Source: Eisenbergiella porci
GTDB lineage: Bacteria; Bacillota; Clostridia; Lachnospirales; Lachnospiraceae
NCBI RefSeq assembly: GCF_009696275.1
Contig: NZ_VUMI01000049.1
Span: 1-41,598 of the forward strand
Length of the DNA: 41,598 nt
Direction of reading: 5' to 3'
The first letter of the stretch is position 1; each line of letters opens with the position of its first letter. This document shows positions 17,186-25,288 of the stretch, one piece after another. Made by a program: the position numbers and the translations under genes. A model generated the notes under the pieces. The model saw only the letters and a program-made list of their open reading frames with translations, was not told where the DNA came from and did no database searches.

Positions 17186-18626
17186 CTACATCACCGCGCT
17201 TCTTCTTTTCAGGCGGTTCATCCTCCTGTTTTTCATCCGGAGGAGTGTTGCTGCCAAGCCCGAAGGCCTCCTTCTGCTTCTCGAATGCCTCCGTCTCTTC
17301 CTTCTCTACTGCTTTCAGCTCCTCTTCCGGATCTTCTACGAAGGGAATCTGTGACAGTAATGTCTTGCGGCTTACCTTCCCCCATAGATTAACTGTTATC
17401 TGGCTGATTTCCAGCAGGTTTTTTGGCAATGCCCGAGTAAATGTCGGCTTTATCGCCTTGATATCAATGTTCACTCCGCTGCGCTTATTAAGGTAATTGG
17501 AAAAAATACGGAGCCGCCTGCGCAGCCCCTTTTTATAATACCTGGTCTTTATCTTTGTTATGTTTTCCATCCCGAGCAATTTAAATTCCATAGCCACGCC
17601 GCTGACATTCCCGCCAAAAGCTTCATCCGTCATACATGGAATGTGCGAAAACTTATGGATATCCTGTTCGATAGCCTTTTTCAAAATCTCAACGCCAGAT
17701 TCATCAAAGGTGCGGGTAAGGTATTCAGCTTTTGAGCCATCCGGTAGCTCCAGAAGCTTTTCTTTTTTTATCCGCTTCATTGCCGCCTGGGAATTTGTTT
17801 CCTCTCCCTCTTGTACCGTGGTTTCATCTTCATCTGCCAGCAGTGTACCATAGATTGCAAGAATGGCATCTATGAATTGCTCCTTGTCCGTAATACGGTC
17901 GCTCATCAGGGCGTTGTACGCATCAATCAAAGGTATCTGTAGCTCATAGTCCCCAATCTCCAGCTTGTTATTCTGATATTCAATAATAGGAACCTCTCCC
18001 ATGAAATGGGGCTCCGGAGTTTCGACAAGCGGTTGTATCTCCTCCGTGTCCTGAATGTTCAGAACGTACTTATAATTCTGCGTCACCACCGTAGCAGCAT
18101 ACCGGATATTGGTTTTATCGGTATCATCTATTTTTGGATAATAGTATACGCCGAATAACTCATTTTTCTCTATGGTATCATCACACACAATAAAAGTGTT
18201 CTGGGGAGGAAGATTCTTAATTCTAAGTTCAGCGGCCTCCCGCGCTGCATAGATATACTCATAGGCTCTACCATACACAGAAAGGTCGAGGCCAAGGTCT
18301 CCATCTGCCTCATCAGCACCAGCGCTTTCCAGTTCATCCGTTAGCGGCGTAATATCCTGATCACTTTTATATGCCACCGGGTTCCCGATGAAATAGGAAC
18401 TTGCGGTATCAGAAATATCCTTCGCATGGTTGCACACAAGTTTGTTTGCCCTGTTCTCTGACAGTATCTTATGCTGCCCGCCATAGTATTTCTCAAGCGT
18501 TTCAAGGCGCGGTATGCAGGCCCTATGCTTCTGTATCAGATGCAGGATATCACGTTTATTCAGATTGCGTTCATCATATGTCTCTGCAGGTATTGTGAAT
18601 TGTCTCAATTTATCACCTTCTTTCAA
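17178..18626 (-). CDS. portal protein (SPP1 gp6 type)
   Basis: 482 residues, starting MKEGDKLRQFTIPAETYDER after a GAAGGTGA site and overlapping the large terminase stop by four bases. The pattern LNKRDILHLIQKHRACIPR, YYGGQH, NRANKLVCNHAKDISDTASS and YFIGNPVAY is characteristic of SPP1-family portals. The C-terminus is highly charged (EKEETEAFEKQKEAF, then a Lys/Glu-rich tail). The protein forms the dodecameric ring through which DNA is pumped and to which terminase and connectors bind. Confidence 0.92.
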   Translation of the reverse strand: MKEGDKLRQFTIPAETYDERNLNKRDILHLIQKHRACIPRLETLEKYYGGQHKILSENRANKLVCNHAKDISDTASSYFIGNPVAYKSDQDITPLTDELESAGADEADGDLGLDLSVYGRAYEYIYAAREAAELRIKNLPPQNTFIVCDDTIEKNELFGVYYYPKIDDTDKTNIRYAATVVTQNYKYVLNIQDTEEIQPLVETPEPHFMGEVPIIEYQNNKLEIGDYELQIPLIDAYNALMSDRITDKEQFIDAILAIYGTLLADEDETTVQEGEETNSQAAMKRIKKEKLLELPDGSKAEYLTRTFDESGVEILKKAIEQDIHKFSHIPCMTDEAFGGNVSGVAMEFKLLGMENITKIKTRYYKKGLRRRLRIFSNYLNKRSGVNIDIKAIKPTFTRALPKNLLEISQITVNLWGKVSRKTLLSQIPFVEDPEEELKAVEKEETEAFEKQKEAFGLGSNTPPDEKQEDEPPEKKKRGDVDE

Positions 18627-19990
18627 TGCAGCCCCAACTTCTGTTTATTTTTAATCCTGGCTCTGTTCGTGCCAAGTATTGTAAATACAAAATATCTGAC
18701 GGCATCCATTCCGTGGTCATGCTGCTTCACTGGTTTATCTTCCCCACGTTCGGCCGCCTTCTCATCCCAGATATAGCTTCCGAATTCTTTTATCGTCCCC
18801 TGGCAGTTATCTGCAAACACAAGCTGCCCATTCTGGAGTAGGGAGGCCACCAGCCTGATACCGTCCAGCACATCATTTTTACCTTTTATGACGGTATACC
18901 CTCTCTTCCGCAGCTCCGCAATAAAGGAAGCTGCCGCCGGATCCACAATCACGGCCCTTATTGGGGTCCCCTCCAGCCATTTCTTCAAGTCATCTGCATA
19001 TTCGCTGTCTGTTTTTTGGCTGCCTTTATCGCGGCCGGAATAATAGTACTCACGAATGCAGTACCATTTCTTATCACAGCCCTTATTCCACAAGAGAAAA
19101 ACTGTAGCATTTTGCGTACCATAATCAATAGATACGTACCTGCTACCATCTGTAAGCAGCTGGAAAAATTCAGTTATCTTCTTAACATGCCTCTCTTCAG
19201 AAAACATGTCATAGATAATGCCTTCGGCCATAGCCCATAAGCCAAGTATGTAGCGTTTGAAGAATACGCCGCTGTAATTGCTCCGGTATCTGGCTTTAAT
19301 CTCTTCGGACAGGCTCAGGTTATCGTCCATTGTGAAATGGACATATAGGAGCTTTTTCAGGCCGGCTTCCTTGCCTTCCCTTGCGGCTGTCTCCTGAAGT
19401 TTCCTGACTTTCTCTTTACCGATATATCCGATAGCTTTATCAATCCAATCAACCTTGAACCAGTGATACGGCCCATCCGGATTGCAATTGAACCAGTACT
19501 TGCTTCCGTCCACGGAACAGCGGCCTGTTGCCTGGTTGACAAAGGATTCCGGCATCAGCGCAACCTCATCAAAAAAGACCCCTGCCAAAGTGATACCTTG
19601 GATGAGATCCTGCGAACGTTCATCTTTTCCCCCGAAGATATAAAAATAGTTCTCAACTCCATGCCTGGAGACTATCACCAGGTTATCCGCCCGATGGTCT
19701 GCCACCTTATAGCCGCGGCTCCGCAGCATCAGCTTAAGCCAGAACAATACATTCCGGCGAAAGCTGCCAATGGTCTTGCCACACATTCCAAAGTTCTGGC
19801 CGTTGAATCGCGTCATAGCCCACAACACATATGACAGCGACATACTTATTGTCTTGCCCGATCGGATTGCTCCATCGGCTATAATGCCGTCATAGTCCTT
19901 CACGGGGGATGCATCGCACCACCAGTTCAGAACTTTCCGCTGCTTCTGAGAGAATGGCTTGAAATGAAATATCTGGTTAACCTTCTTCAT
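18623..19990 (-). CDS. terminase large subunit
   Basis: 455 residues from ATG at 19988-19990 (GGAGGA upstream), overlapping the small subunit gene by 14 bases. Walker A GAIRSGKT at residues 40-47 and Walker B VFFDE with acidic pair at 141-142 mark the packaging ATPase. The nuclease half contains VSIDYGTQNATVF and AVIVDPAAASF, with the acidic residues expected of the RNase H-like fold. PBSX/SPP1-type family. It cuts concatemers and pumps DNA into proheads together with the small subunit and portal. Confidence 0.95.
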   Translation of the reverse strand: MKKVNQIFHFKPFSQKQRKVLNWWCDASPVKDYDGIIADGAIRSGKTISMSLSYVLWAMTRFNGQNFGMCGKTIGSFRRNVLFWLKLMLRSRGYKVADHRADNLVIVSRHGVENYFYIFGGKDERSQDLIQGITLAGVFFDEVALMPESFVNQATGRCSVDGSKYWFNCNPDGPYHWFKVDWIDKAIGYIGKEKVRKLQETAAREGKEAGLKKLLYVHFTMDDNLSLSEEIKARYRSNYSGVFFKRYILGLWAMAEGIIYDMFSEERHVKKITEFFQLLTDGSRYVSIDYGTQNATVFLLWNKGCDKKWYCIREYYYSGRDKGSQKTDSEYADDLKKWLEGTPIRAVIVDPAAASFIAELRKRGYTVIKGKNDVLDGIRLVASLLQNGQLVFADNCQGTIKEFGSYIWDEKAAERGEDKPVKQHDHGMDAVRYFVFTILGTNRARIKNKQKLGLH

Positions 19991-20630
19991 CCGCCCAGTC
20001 CTCCGCTGCCGTACCATTCAGGGCATCCAGGAATCCATCATCAGCGACTTCTTCCCCGCTGCCATCCAGATTTGCCTTAAGCTCTGCAATCTGAATCTGT
20101 TTTTTGGTTTTTATCAGCTTTCTGATTTCCGCCGTGACTTCCAGTATTCCCTTCTCCCTCTCTCCTTCCGTCAGCTCCCGCGTATGCGCCCCTCCAAACA
20201 TATCAAAAGTAGTAATTTCATTCCGGGCAATCAACCGGGAAAGTTTCAAGCGCAGCAGCCGGATTTCTCCGTCCAGTTCATCACTATCGGGAATTGCATT
20301 AAAAATGGCCCTTTCCTCCTCCGGAAGGGCCTCTAAATAGATTGTTTCATATGCTCCGTGTGTTACGGCGTTCTTATTGCCGGGAGGAGCGGCTCCGCCT
20401 CTGTTCCCCAGAGCATTCTGATTCCCAGGCTGTCCGCCTTTATGATTAGTAACGTTACTTTTCGTTTTTGGTAACGTTACTTTATCCCATTTATCTTGAT
20501 TCTTCCATTTCCGAACCTGCTCTTCTGATACTCCCAGCTTTTCGGCAATATCTTTGAGCTTTCGTTTTCTCCCGCTGTTCTCCCACAGCTGGAATGCTTT
20601 GTCCCGGTTCGGGCTTCTTGGCCTTGCCAC
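19977..20630 (-). CDS. terminase small subunit
   Basis: 217 residues from GTG at 20628-20630, with GAGAGGTGG upstream; a longer frame exists but lies in the terminator region of the preceding gene. ARPRSPNRDKAFQLWENS is followed by the helix-turn-helix AEKLGVSEEQVRKWKNQDKW typical of PBSX XtmA-type small terminases, then a Gly/Asn-rich linker (GGQPGNQNALGNRGG) and a helical C-terminus. It recognises the packaging site. The gene itself contains two identical palindromes at 20449-20458 and 20471-20480 that are good candidates for that site. Confidence 0.92.
   Translation of the reverse strand: MARPRSPNRDKAFQLWENSGRKRKLKDIAEKLGVSEEQVRKWKNQDKWDKVTLPKTKSNVTNHKGGQPGNQNALGNRGGAAPPGNKNAVTHGAYETIYLEALPEEERAIFNAIPDSDELDGEIRLLRLKLSRLIARNEITTFDMFGGAHTRELTEGEREKGILEVTAEIRKLIKTKKQIQIAELKANLDGSGEEVADDGFLDALNGTAAEDWADEEG
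20449..20483. repeat. paired GTAACGTTAC palindromes in the terminase gene (candidate packaging site)
   Basis: The perfect palindrome GTAACGTTAC occurs at 20449-20458 and 20471-20480, start to start 22 bp, about two helical turns. Both copies continue with TTT, giving exact 13-bp direct repeats. Packaging sites of several phages, including SPP1 and P22, lie within or near the small terminase gene, so binding by the small terminase is a reasonable guess. Confidence 0.55.
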
Positions 20631-20659
20631 ACACCACCACCTCTCAATCGTGTTTGTTT

Positions 20660-20696
20660 TGGGAAAGAAAAAAGAAGGCAATATCGCCCTCTCTTT
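20660..20696 (-). terminator. terminator after the HAD hydrolase gene
   Basis: Minus strand: AGAGAGGGC, six-base loop, GCCTTCTTT, then TTTCTTT. The stem has a bulge, so strength is moderate. It starts at the HAD stop codon. Confidence 0.6.
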
Positions 20697-21656
20697 TCAT
20701 CTCTCTTTTAATCTTGGTATCAAATGTCTAGGTGGAGTTTTTACTCGACTTTTAAGTTGCTCGTCGTGACTATTATAGATTCTATCCGCGATATCAAGCA
20801 CGCTTTGAGTTAGCCACATATAAGCCATTGTTCCTTCTGAATAATCAGCTTCAGCGAACATATCAATTCTCCCATCTCGCCTCAACCCATCTACTTGATT
20901 AAATGCTTCTATGTTTCCTTTTGGATAAACAGCAAAAGTCTTTCCGCCATACTGTTGTAATAATGAAAAAACAGGAACATCGCTAGGCCCATCAGCAATA
21001 TAAACCATATTTTCAAAAGGTACTCTTCTATCATCTTTGTCCATACGGCTATTAACATCTATGTATTCAAATTTATTTACACCCTTATTTATTTCAAATA
21101 TTGCTCTTGTTTTAGAAGTATTATCTATGATATACCCTGTTTGATGAATAACATCTTTTTTCCTCACTTCATCGACTCTAGTCTCCAAATTAGATCTAAA
21201 CGGAGTCTCGATGAACTCACATCCCCAAATACCGTCAACAAAATTATTTACTTTAGACCCTTTAATCATAGCTGTCAAGCCAGTGCTAACTATATAATGT
21301 TCTACATGTATACCAAATTTTGTATATTTATCATCATTTCTTATAATATCTTTTAATGCCTGAAAAATTTCAGGAACTCCTTCATAAAACTCAATATCTT
21401 TTCCTAATTTTTTCAGTAATTCATTATCTAGTTCTGGAAATATACCCTGATTAGCACAAGTAATCATATGATTTAGGTAGATCGTATCATTGTTTACCCT
21501 TATTCCTAACTCAGCATATCTCTGAGGTAAAGAATTTACCTCATTCCAAAAATCATTGGCATCTATTCCAAATTTACTAAATATTGGCTCCTGCATATAA
21601 CCTGGTATTAAAGTTTTATCAAAATCCCATATTACAGCAATTGTATTTTGTTCCAT
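20697..21656 (-). CDS. HAD-family hydrolase, independent prophage cargo (moron)
   Basis: 319 residues from ATG at 21654-21656 with GGGGG upstream; an ATG ten codons earlier sits inside the -10 box of the predicted promoter, so it is less likely. HAD motif I is DFDKTLI at residues 11-17 (nucleophile D11, acid D13), motif II STG near 124-126, a Lys near 182, and motif IV ADGPSDVPVF at 221-230 with D222 and D226: all catalytic residues are present. A phosphatase-like reaction is expected; the substrate is unknown. The gene has its own promoter and terminator, is AT-rich compared with the structural genes, and separates the early operon from the late genes. Such placement is typical of lysogenic conversion or anti-phage cargo. 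Confidence 0.85.
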   Translation of the reverse strand: MEQNTIAVIWDFDKTLIPGYMQEPIFSKFGIDANDFWNEVNSLPQRYAELGIRVNNDTIYLNHMITCANQGIFPELDNELLKKLGKDIEFYEGVPEIFQALKDIIRNDDKYTKFGIHVEHYIVSTGLTAMIKGSKVNNFVDGIWGCEFIETPFRSNLETRVDEVRKKDVIHQTGYIIDNTSKTRAIFEINKGVNKFEYIDVNSRMDKDDRRVPFENMVYIADGPSDVPVFSLLQQYGGKTFAVYPKGNIEAFNQVDGLRRDGRIDMFAEADYSEGTMAYMWLTQSVLDIADRIYNSHDEQLKSRVKTPPRHLIPRLKER

Positions 21657-21686
21657 ATCGCATAATCCCCCTACATTTATAGCCAT

Positions 21687-21715
21687 ATAATATCACCTTA
21701 TTTCTGATAGTTCAA
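21687..21715 (-). promoter_or_regulatory. promoter of the HAD hydrolase gene
   Basis: Minus strand TTGAAC (21710-21715), 17-base spacer, TATTAT (21687-21692). Transcription would begin just inside the longest reading frame, which supports the internal ATG at 21656 as start. Confidence 0.6.
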
Positions 21716-21757
21716 CTTTATTTTGAATATCTTTGTTATAATCTTGAACATTTTCCG

Positions 21758-21790
21758 ACAAAAAGAAACACCCTGCATTACACAGGATGC
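21758..21790 (-). terminator. terminator closing the early operon
   Basis: Minus strand CATCCTG pairs with CAGGGTG (one G-T pair) around a seven-base loop at 21769-21789, followed by TTTCTTTTT. It separates the long early operon from the HAD gene. Confidence 0.7.
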
Positions 21791-21853
21791 TTCTTTAAAA
21801 AAATGTATTGGGGTTATGGGGAGGTCAATGGCGTCTGTCATTTAACCTGCTTA

Positions 21854-21891
21854 CACTATATCATAGGTGTAGTGTGTACTTCCATGTACTT
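21854..21891. promoter_or_regulatory. repeat cluster after the late regulator gene, possible control site
   Basis: TGTACTT occurs at 21875-21881 and again at 21885-21891 (10-bp spacing), next to an inverted pair CACTA (21854-21858) and TAGTG (21870-21874). The cluster is just downstream of the ArpU/sigma-like gene and upstream of the HAD and late genes, where a late activator could bind. No convincing -35/-10 pair was found here. Confidence 0.35.
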
Positions 21892-22320
21892 TTACAAAAT
21901 GAAGTGCTCTAAAGCCCTGGCATGTATTTTATGTATCCATTTCCAGCTATAGTGCATCTCTACACAGATATCCTCCCACTTCATCAGTTTGATGTATCGA
22001 TAAAAAAGAACATCCTTTTCATCTTCGTCCACAAGGCGCTCTATCTTATCAGATATTTCCTGGCACCTTTTAATCCTTAGGTATCTGGCCTTCTGGTATT
22101 TTCGCTCTTCTTCATCCAGCCTCGCGGCATAACCAGATAAATCAGAACCGCCTGAAGCATGTGGCATCCCGTCAGCAATAACAGAAGGGCATATCCGGTT
22201 AATCCGCATTTCCCGGATCCGTTCCTCGCTTCGCTTCATATCCCGGATAGCCCGCTCATAGCCCCTGAGATACCACTTTTTTTCGTCATTTTCAGTAAAA
22301 TCTTTTATTTCATTGCTCAT
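21892..22320 (-). CDS. ArpU/sigma-70 region 4-like late transcription regulator
   Basis: 142 residues from ATG at 22318-22320 behind GGGAGGTGA. The N-terminus is a charged coiled coil (KDFTENDEKKWYLRGYERAI). The C-terminal 60 residues show a sigma region 4 / DUF1492-like helix-turn-helix (EKDVLFYRYIKLMKWEDI, then MHYSWKWIHKIHARALE). Proteins like this are encoded at the end of the early operon, just before the terminase genes, and are thought to switch on late transcription. The gene is last in the early operon; a terminator follows within about 100 bases. Confidence 0.75.
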   Translation of the reverse strand: MSNEIKDFTENDEKKWYLRGYERAIRDMKRSEERIREMRINRICPSVIADGMPHASGGSDLSGYAARLDEEERKYQKARYLRIKRCQEISDKIERLVDEDEKDVLFYRYIKLMKWEDICVEMHYSWKWIHKIHARALEHFIL

Positions 22321-22336
22321 CGGTATCACCTCCCTA

Positions 22337-22447
22337 TCAGTCAAGTAAACCGTCCTCGTGCCGCATCCTGATGCAAGCGGCCACGGCCAGTATGTACCCC
22401 GCTGCGATAATGCAGCAGACTATAATTGCAATCGTCTTAATAATCAT
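22337..22447 (-). CDS. 36-aa single-pass membrane peptide
   Basis: ATG at 22445-22447 follows AAGGAGCGTAGG, and the start overlaps the last codons of the upstream gene. The peptide begins with Lys, then one hydrophobic segment of about 22 residues (IAIIVCCIIAAGYILAVAA), then a short charged tail (RMRHEDG). A single transmembrane helix is clear. The very good ribosome site suggests it is translated. Function unknown; small membrane peptides in phage early operons can affect host envelope or superinfection, but nothing specific shows this here. Confidence 0.55.
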   Translation of the reverse strand: MIIKTIAIIVCCIIAAGYILAVAACIRMRHEDGLLD

Positions 22448-22742
22448 TCCTACGCTCCTTAATCCTTATCCCGACGGTGTCCCATCGCTGCCCGCAGGCC
22501 TTACACTGCCGGCGCCGAACTGGACTTTTCATGCTTTCCCAATACCGTGTTTCGATTATTTCGCTGTCAGCTCTGCAGTAAGGGCATTTCCCGCCTTCTG
22601 CATATTTCATTTTCACTGTACTGCTTATTCCGTATTCTTGTGAAATCCCATTAATTTTCTGAGGAAACACACCATCACTATTTCCGATTTCATCCATTAT
22701 TTCTGGGATTCCTTCACCTGCACCCATCACAGTTCTATGCAT
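22437..22742 (-). CDS. protein with NrdR-like zinc ribbon
   Basis: 101 residues from ATG at 22740-22742 (AGGAG upstream). The C-terminal half has CPYCRADSEIIETRYW, then SPVRRRQCKACGQRWDTVG: two Cys pairs with the RRR-x-C-xx-CG pattern of the NrdR N-terminal zinc ribbon. The NrdR ATP-cone domain is absent, so this is not a nucleotide-reductase repressor of normal length (about 150). Zinc-ribbon proteins of this kind occur in phage early operons as presumed DNA-binding regulators. The N-terminal 45 residues show no domain. Confidence 0.65.
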   Translation of the reverse strand: MHRTVMGAGEGIPEIMDEIGNSDGVFPQKINGISQEYGISSTVKMKYAEGGKCPYCRADSEIIETRYWESMKSPVRRRQCKACGQRWDTVGIRIKERRNDY

Positions 22743-22785
22743 TATACTTCTCCTCATTTACCTGATAGTTTCATAATATTTCTTT

Positions 22786-22974
22786 TTAGAATTCTTCGGA
22801 TATTTTTCTTATTCCCCTCCAGTTCAATTGAGCTCCGCAAAAAGGACAATAGTTATAGCTCTGCTCCACTCCCATATCACATTTACAGCGAAAATCAGCA
22901 AAATGCTCAGTTCCGTGTTTTATGTAACCAACCAATTCAGGCACTACTATTTCAATTAATTTAATTTTTCTCAT
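22786..22974 (-). CDS. small zinc-ribbon protein
   Basis: 62 residues from ATG at 22972-22974, preceded by GAAGGGAAAG; a longer frame upstream has a poorer site. The centre has CKCDMG and the C-terminal side YCPFCGAQLNW, two Cys pairs of a zinc ribbon. The layout parallels the protein at 14964-15128. It may bind nucleic acid or act as an adaptor. No further family recognised. Confidence 0.6.
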   Translation of the reverse strand: MRKIKLIEIVVPELVGYIKHGTEHFADFRCKCDMGVEQSYNYCPFCGAQLNWRGIRKISEEF

Positions 22975-23032
22975 AAACACTTTCCCTTCTATCGTTTTTT
23001 TCTGTTGCTTTATATACATTTAATGTCATTTA

Positions 23033-23257
23033 CTAATTTATTTCCTGCTGCCGCTTGTAATAATTCGTAACTGCCAGGAACATATCCCGGAAGAACATCC
23101 CGTCCATTTCAGTATCTGACTTCAAAATCTCTTCTGCCTTCCCTATAAGGGCTTCCCATTCTGAATCCGACAGTGTATGGAACCCGGTATTCTTCATCAG
23201 CCCCCATGCCTGCAGGAGGGCTTTATAACAGCATTTCTTTTCTTTTTCTTCTTCCAC
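23033..23257 (-). CDS. hypothetical early protein (74 aa)
   Basis: Read from GTG at 23255-23257, with GAGGTGG five bases upstream; a TTG five codons earlier would sit before that site. The sequence is helical and charged (EKEKKCCYKALLQAWGLM, SDSEWEALIGKAEEIL, RDMFLAVTNYYKRQ). The last stretch suggests an amphipathic helix bundle. It follows the primase-helicase gene within about 12 bases, so it probably shares its transcript. No family recognised. Confidence 0.6.
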   Translation of the reverse strand: MEEEKEKKCCYKALLQAWGLMKNTGFHTLSDSEWEALIGKAEEILKSDTEMDGMFFRDMFLAVTNYYKRQQEIN

Positions 23258-23268
23258 GTTTCCACCTC

Positions 23269-25116
23269 TCAATCAAAAGGAATATCATATTCATCACCCA
23301 AACTTATCTGCTCAAAATCGCCGGTATCATCTGAATTATCCGGTCTTTCCCAGCCATACTTCCGGTTTACATCATCGCCCATTCCAAAAATACGTTTTGA
23401 TTTTTCATCATAATCCAGAATAAAGCCCTCTGTATTCAGTTTCCCTATCAGTCGGTTCTTGGTTAAAATAAGCTTTCTCTGATTATTCTCCAGTTTGTCG
23501 TCTCTATTGTACCCAAGGATGACGCCGGCATAGTTGGTGATATCTCCGGAGCCCATTACTTCATCGTTCATGTCAGAGGAATAGCCGTTTTTCCTCCGAT
23601 GGGCAACCAGCAGAATCATCACATCAAATTTCAGGGCTATTCTTGTGAGTTTGTACACAAACCTGCTCTGCTGGTCATATTTATCGGAATACCTCTCTGA
23701 ATCTAAATCTATGGCCGTCATAAGGTTGTCCAGCAGGATTACCCTTACTCCATACTGCATGATGCTCTGCTCAATAATGTCAAGCAGATCTGCCGTTTCG
23801 CCTTTTTCAGAATCAATAATGCTCGTGTCATATAAAAATGCCCGGTCCCGGTACCAGTTATTAATCCTCTCCGAAGTGGAATTTGTTATGAAATAACTGG
23901 GGGCCCCGCTGATGCTGTCATTCTGCATCACATTTTTACCGCCGGCAATCTGCAGGTCTATCCATACTTTAAACAGATAGTTCGGAAGTTCCCCGCTGTA
24001 GGACAATACCCTCTGATTCTGTTCTATCGCATTTACCAGGAGCTGGCTTGCAAACGTACTTTTCCCGTCTCCGCGCTTTCCGCTTATGATATGCACCTGA
24101 CCATAGGGCAGCCCGCCGCACAAATACCGGTCTAGGGCCCTTATTCCTGTTGCCAGCTTGGGAATCTCATAAATATTTACTTTTTTCACATCGGCCAGCC
24201 GCATGACACGGTTTACCGGAACCTGTTCCGCATGGTTGACGGCTTCCGCCACGGCCTCCGCGCCGTATTTCTGTAAAATCTCGTTGGCATCCTTGCATCC
24301 TTTGTAATATTCCGGAGGGATATAACTGATTTTCTTTTTGAACCGCTGTTTGATATCATCCAGAAGTGTTACCCGGCCTTTTTCATAATCGCCAAACACC
24401 ACCAGCTCTTCAAACTTATTTACCCAGTCCCAGCAATACGGCACCCATGTGAAGCCTTTCGCCCCTGTAGGAACGGATACCGCATTGCTGAATCCTGCCT
24501 CCGCCACGGAAAGGCTGTCGATTTGCCCCTCCGTTATTATCAACCTTTTAAAGTCCCTGCACTGCTTCATACCAAACAGAACCGGTTTACAGTCCCTTTC
24601 GCACCATTCCTTATTGCTGTCCCTTTCCCTGTCATAATCCGTCTTGCGGTACTTGACGAACTGCAGCAGGCCTTTTTCATCAAAGAAGGGGAAAACCAGA
24701 ATATTTTCGTGGCCGTTCTGCACAGTTATCTCATACTCCCTCGCTACCCGTTCGGAGATACCGCGGCCTTTCAGATACTCAACAGCCTTATCCTTCGGGA
24801 CTATAGGTTCCTTCCTGGGCTTAAACCTTCGAAACTGCCTTTTTGGAGCTATGTATTCGTCAATCTCATTCCCCAAACTGAATCCAAAGTCTTTCGCCAG
24901 CGTAAGCATATTTCCTTCGGCGCCGCAGCTTGCCCTGAAACACTTAAACTGGCCGGAATTCAGATTAATCGAAAAGCTCTTGATATTCCCCTTTGTTGGT
25001 AATGGCCGGCAATAAGGGCATGTCTTAAAAAAAAGTTCGTCCCCTTTGGGTTTCGCCTCAATACCCGTAAATCTGGCAAAATCATAGGCATCTTCCTGCC
25101 TGAATTCATACTCCAT
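23269..25116 (-). CDS. bifunctional DNA primase-helicase
   Basis: 615 residues from ATG at 25114-25116 (GGAGGGACGAAG upstream); 20 extra in-frame codons further up lie in the preceding gene. Zinc finger C33/C36 with C59/C64; TOPRIM with IITEGQIDSLS (E196) and VVFGDYEKG (D243); then a RecA-type helicase with Walker A SGKRGDGKST at 345-354, E376 in the following YSGELP, and Walker B VILLDNL at 459-465. This is the T7 gp4/Twinkle-like order: zinc finger, TOPRIM, DnaB-like helicase. It would unwind and prime the phage replication fork. It follows the replisome organizer gene that holds the candidate origin. Confidence 0.92.
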   Translation of the reverse strand: MEYEFRQEDAYDFARFTGIEAKPKGDELFFKTCPYCRPLPTKGNIKSFSINLNSGQFKCFRASCGAEGNMLTLAKDFGFSLGNEIDEYIAPKRQFRRFKPRKEPIVPKDKAVEYLKGRGISERVAREYEITVQNGHENILVFPFFDEKGLLQFVKYRKTDYDRERDSNKEWCERDCKPVLFGMKQCRDFKRLIITEGQIDSLSVAEAGFSNAVSVPTGAKGFTWVPYCWDWVNKFEELVVFGDYEKGRVTLLDDIKQRFKKKISYIPPEYYKGCKDANEILQKYGAEAVAEAVNHAEQVPVNRVMRLADVKKVNIYEIPKLATGIRALDRYLCGGLPYGQVHIISGKRGDGKSTFASQLLVNAIEQNQRVLSYSGELPNYLFKVWIDLQIAGGKNVMQNDSISGAPSYFITNSTSERINNWYRDRAFLYDTSIIDSEKGETADLLDIIEQSIMQYGVRVILLDNLMTAIDLDSERYSDKYDQQSRFVYKLTRIALKFDVMILLVAHRRKNGYSSDMNDEVMGSGDITNYAGVILGYNRDDKLENNQRKLILTKNRLIGKLNTEGFILDYDEKSKRIFGMGDDVNRKYGWERPDNSDDTGDFEQISLGDEYDIPFD

Positions 25117-25288
25117 CTTCGTCCCTCCGGTAAATATCCAGGCTGCTTTCCAGCATATCCTGGTAGGCCAGGACAACTGGAAAGTAATCTTCCTCCAGAA
25201 TGGTCCTGGTCACACGCAACGTGTTCTCAATCTCTACTTTATTTTCTGGTATTTCAAAGTCTCCATATATTGGATGTTTCATTTTCAC
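25106..25288 (-). CDS. hypothetical early protein (60 aa)
   Basis: ATG at 25288 overlaps the stop of the replisome organizer by four bases, and its stop overlaps the start of the primase-helicase, so it is tightly coupled between two replication genes. The product is acidic and probably helical after a short strand (HPIYGDFEIPENKVEIENTL, TRTILEEDYFPVVLAYQDML). By position it could be a replication accessory factor, but no family is recognised. Confidence 0.6.
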   Translation of the reverse strand: MKMKHPIYGDFEIPENKVEIENTLRVTRTILEEDYFPVVLAYQDMLESSLDIYRRDEDGV

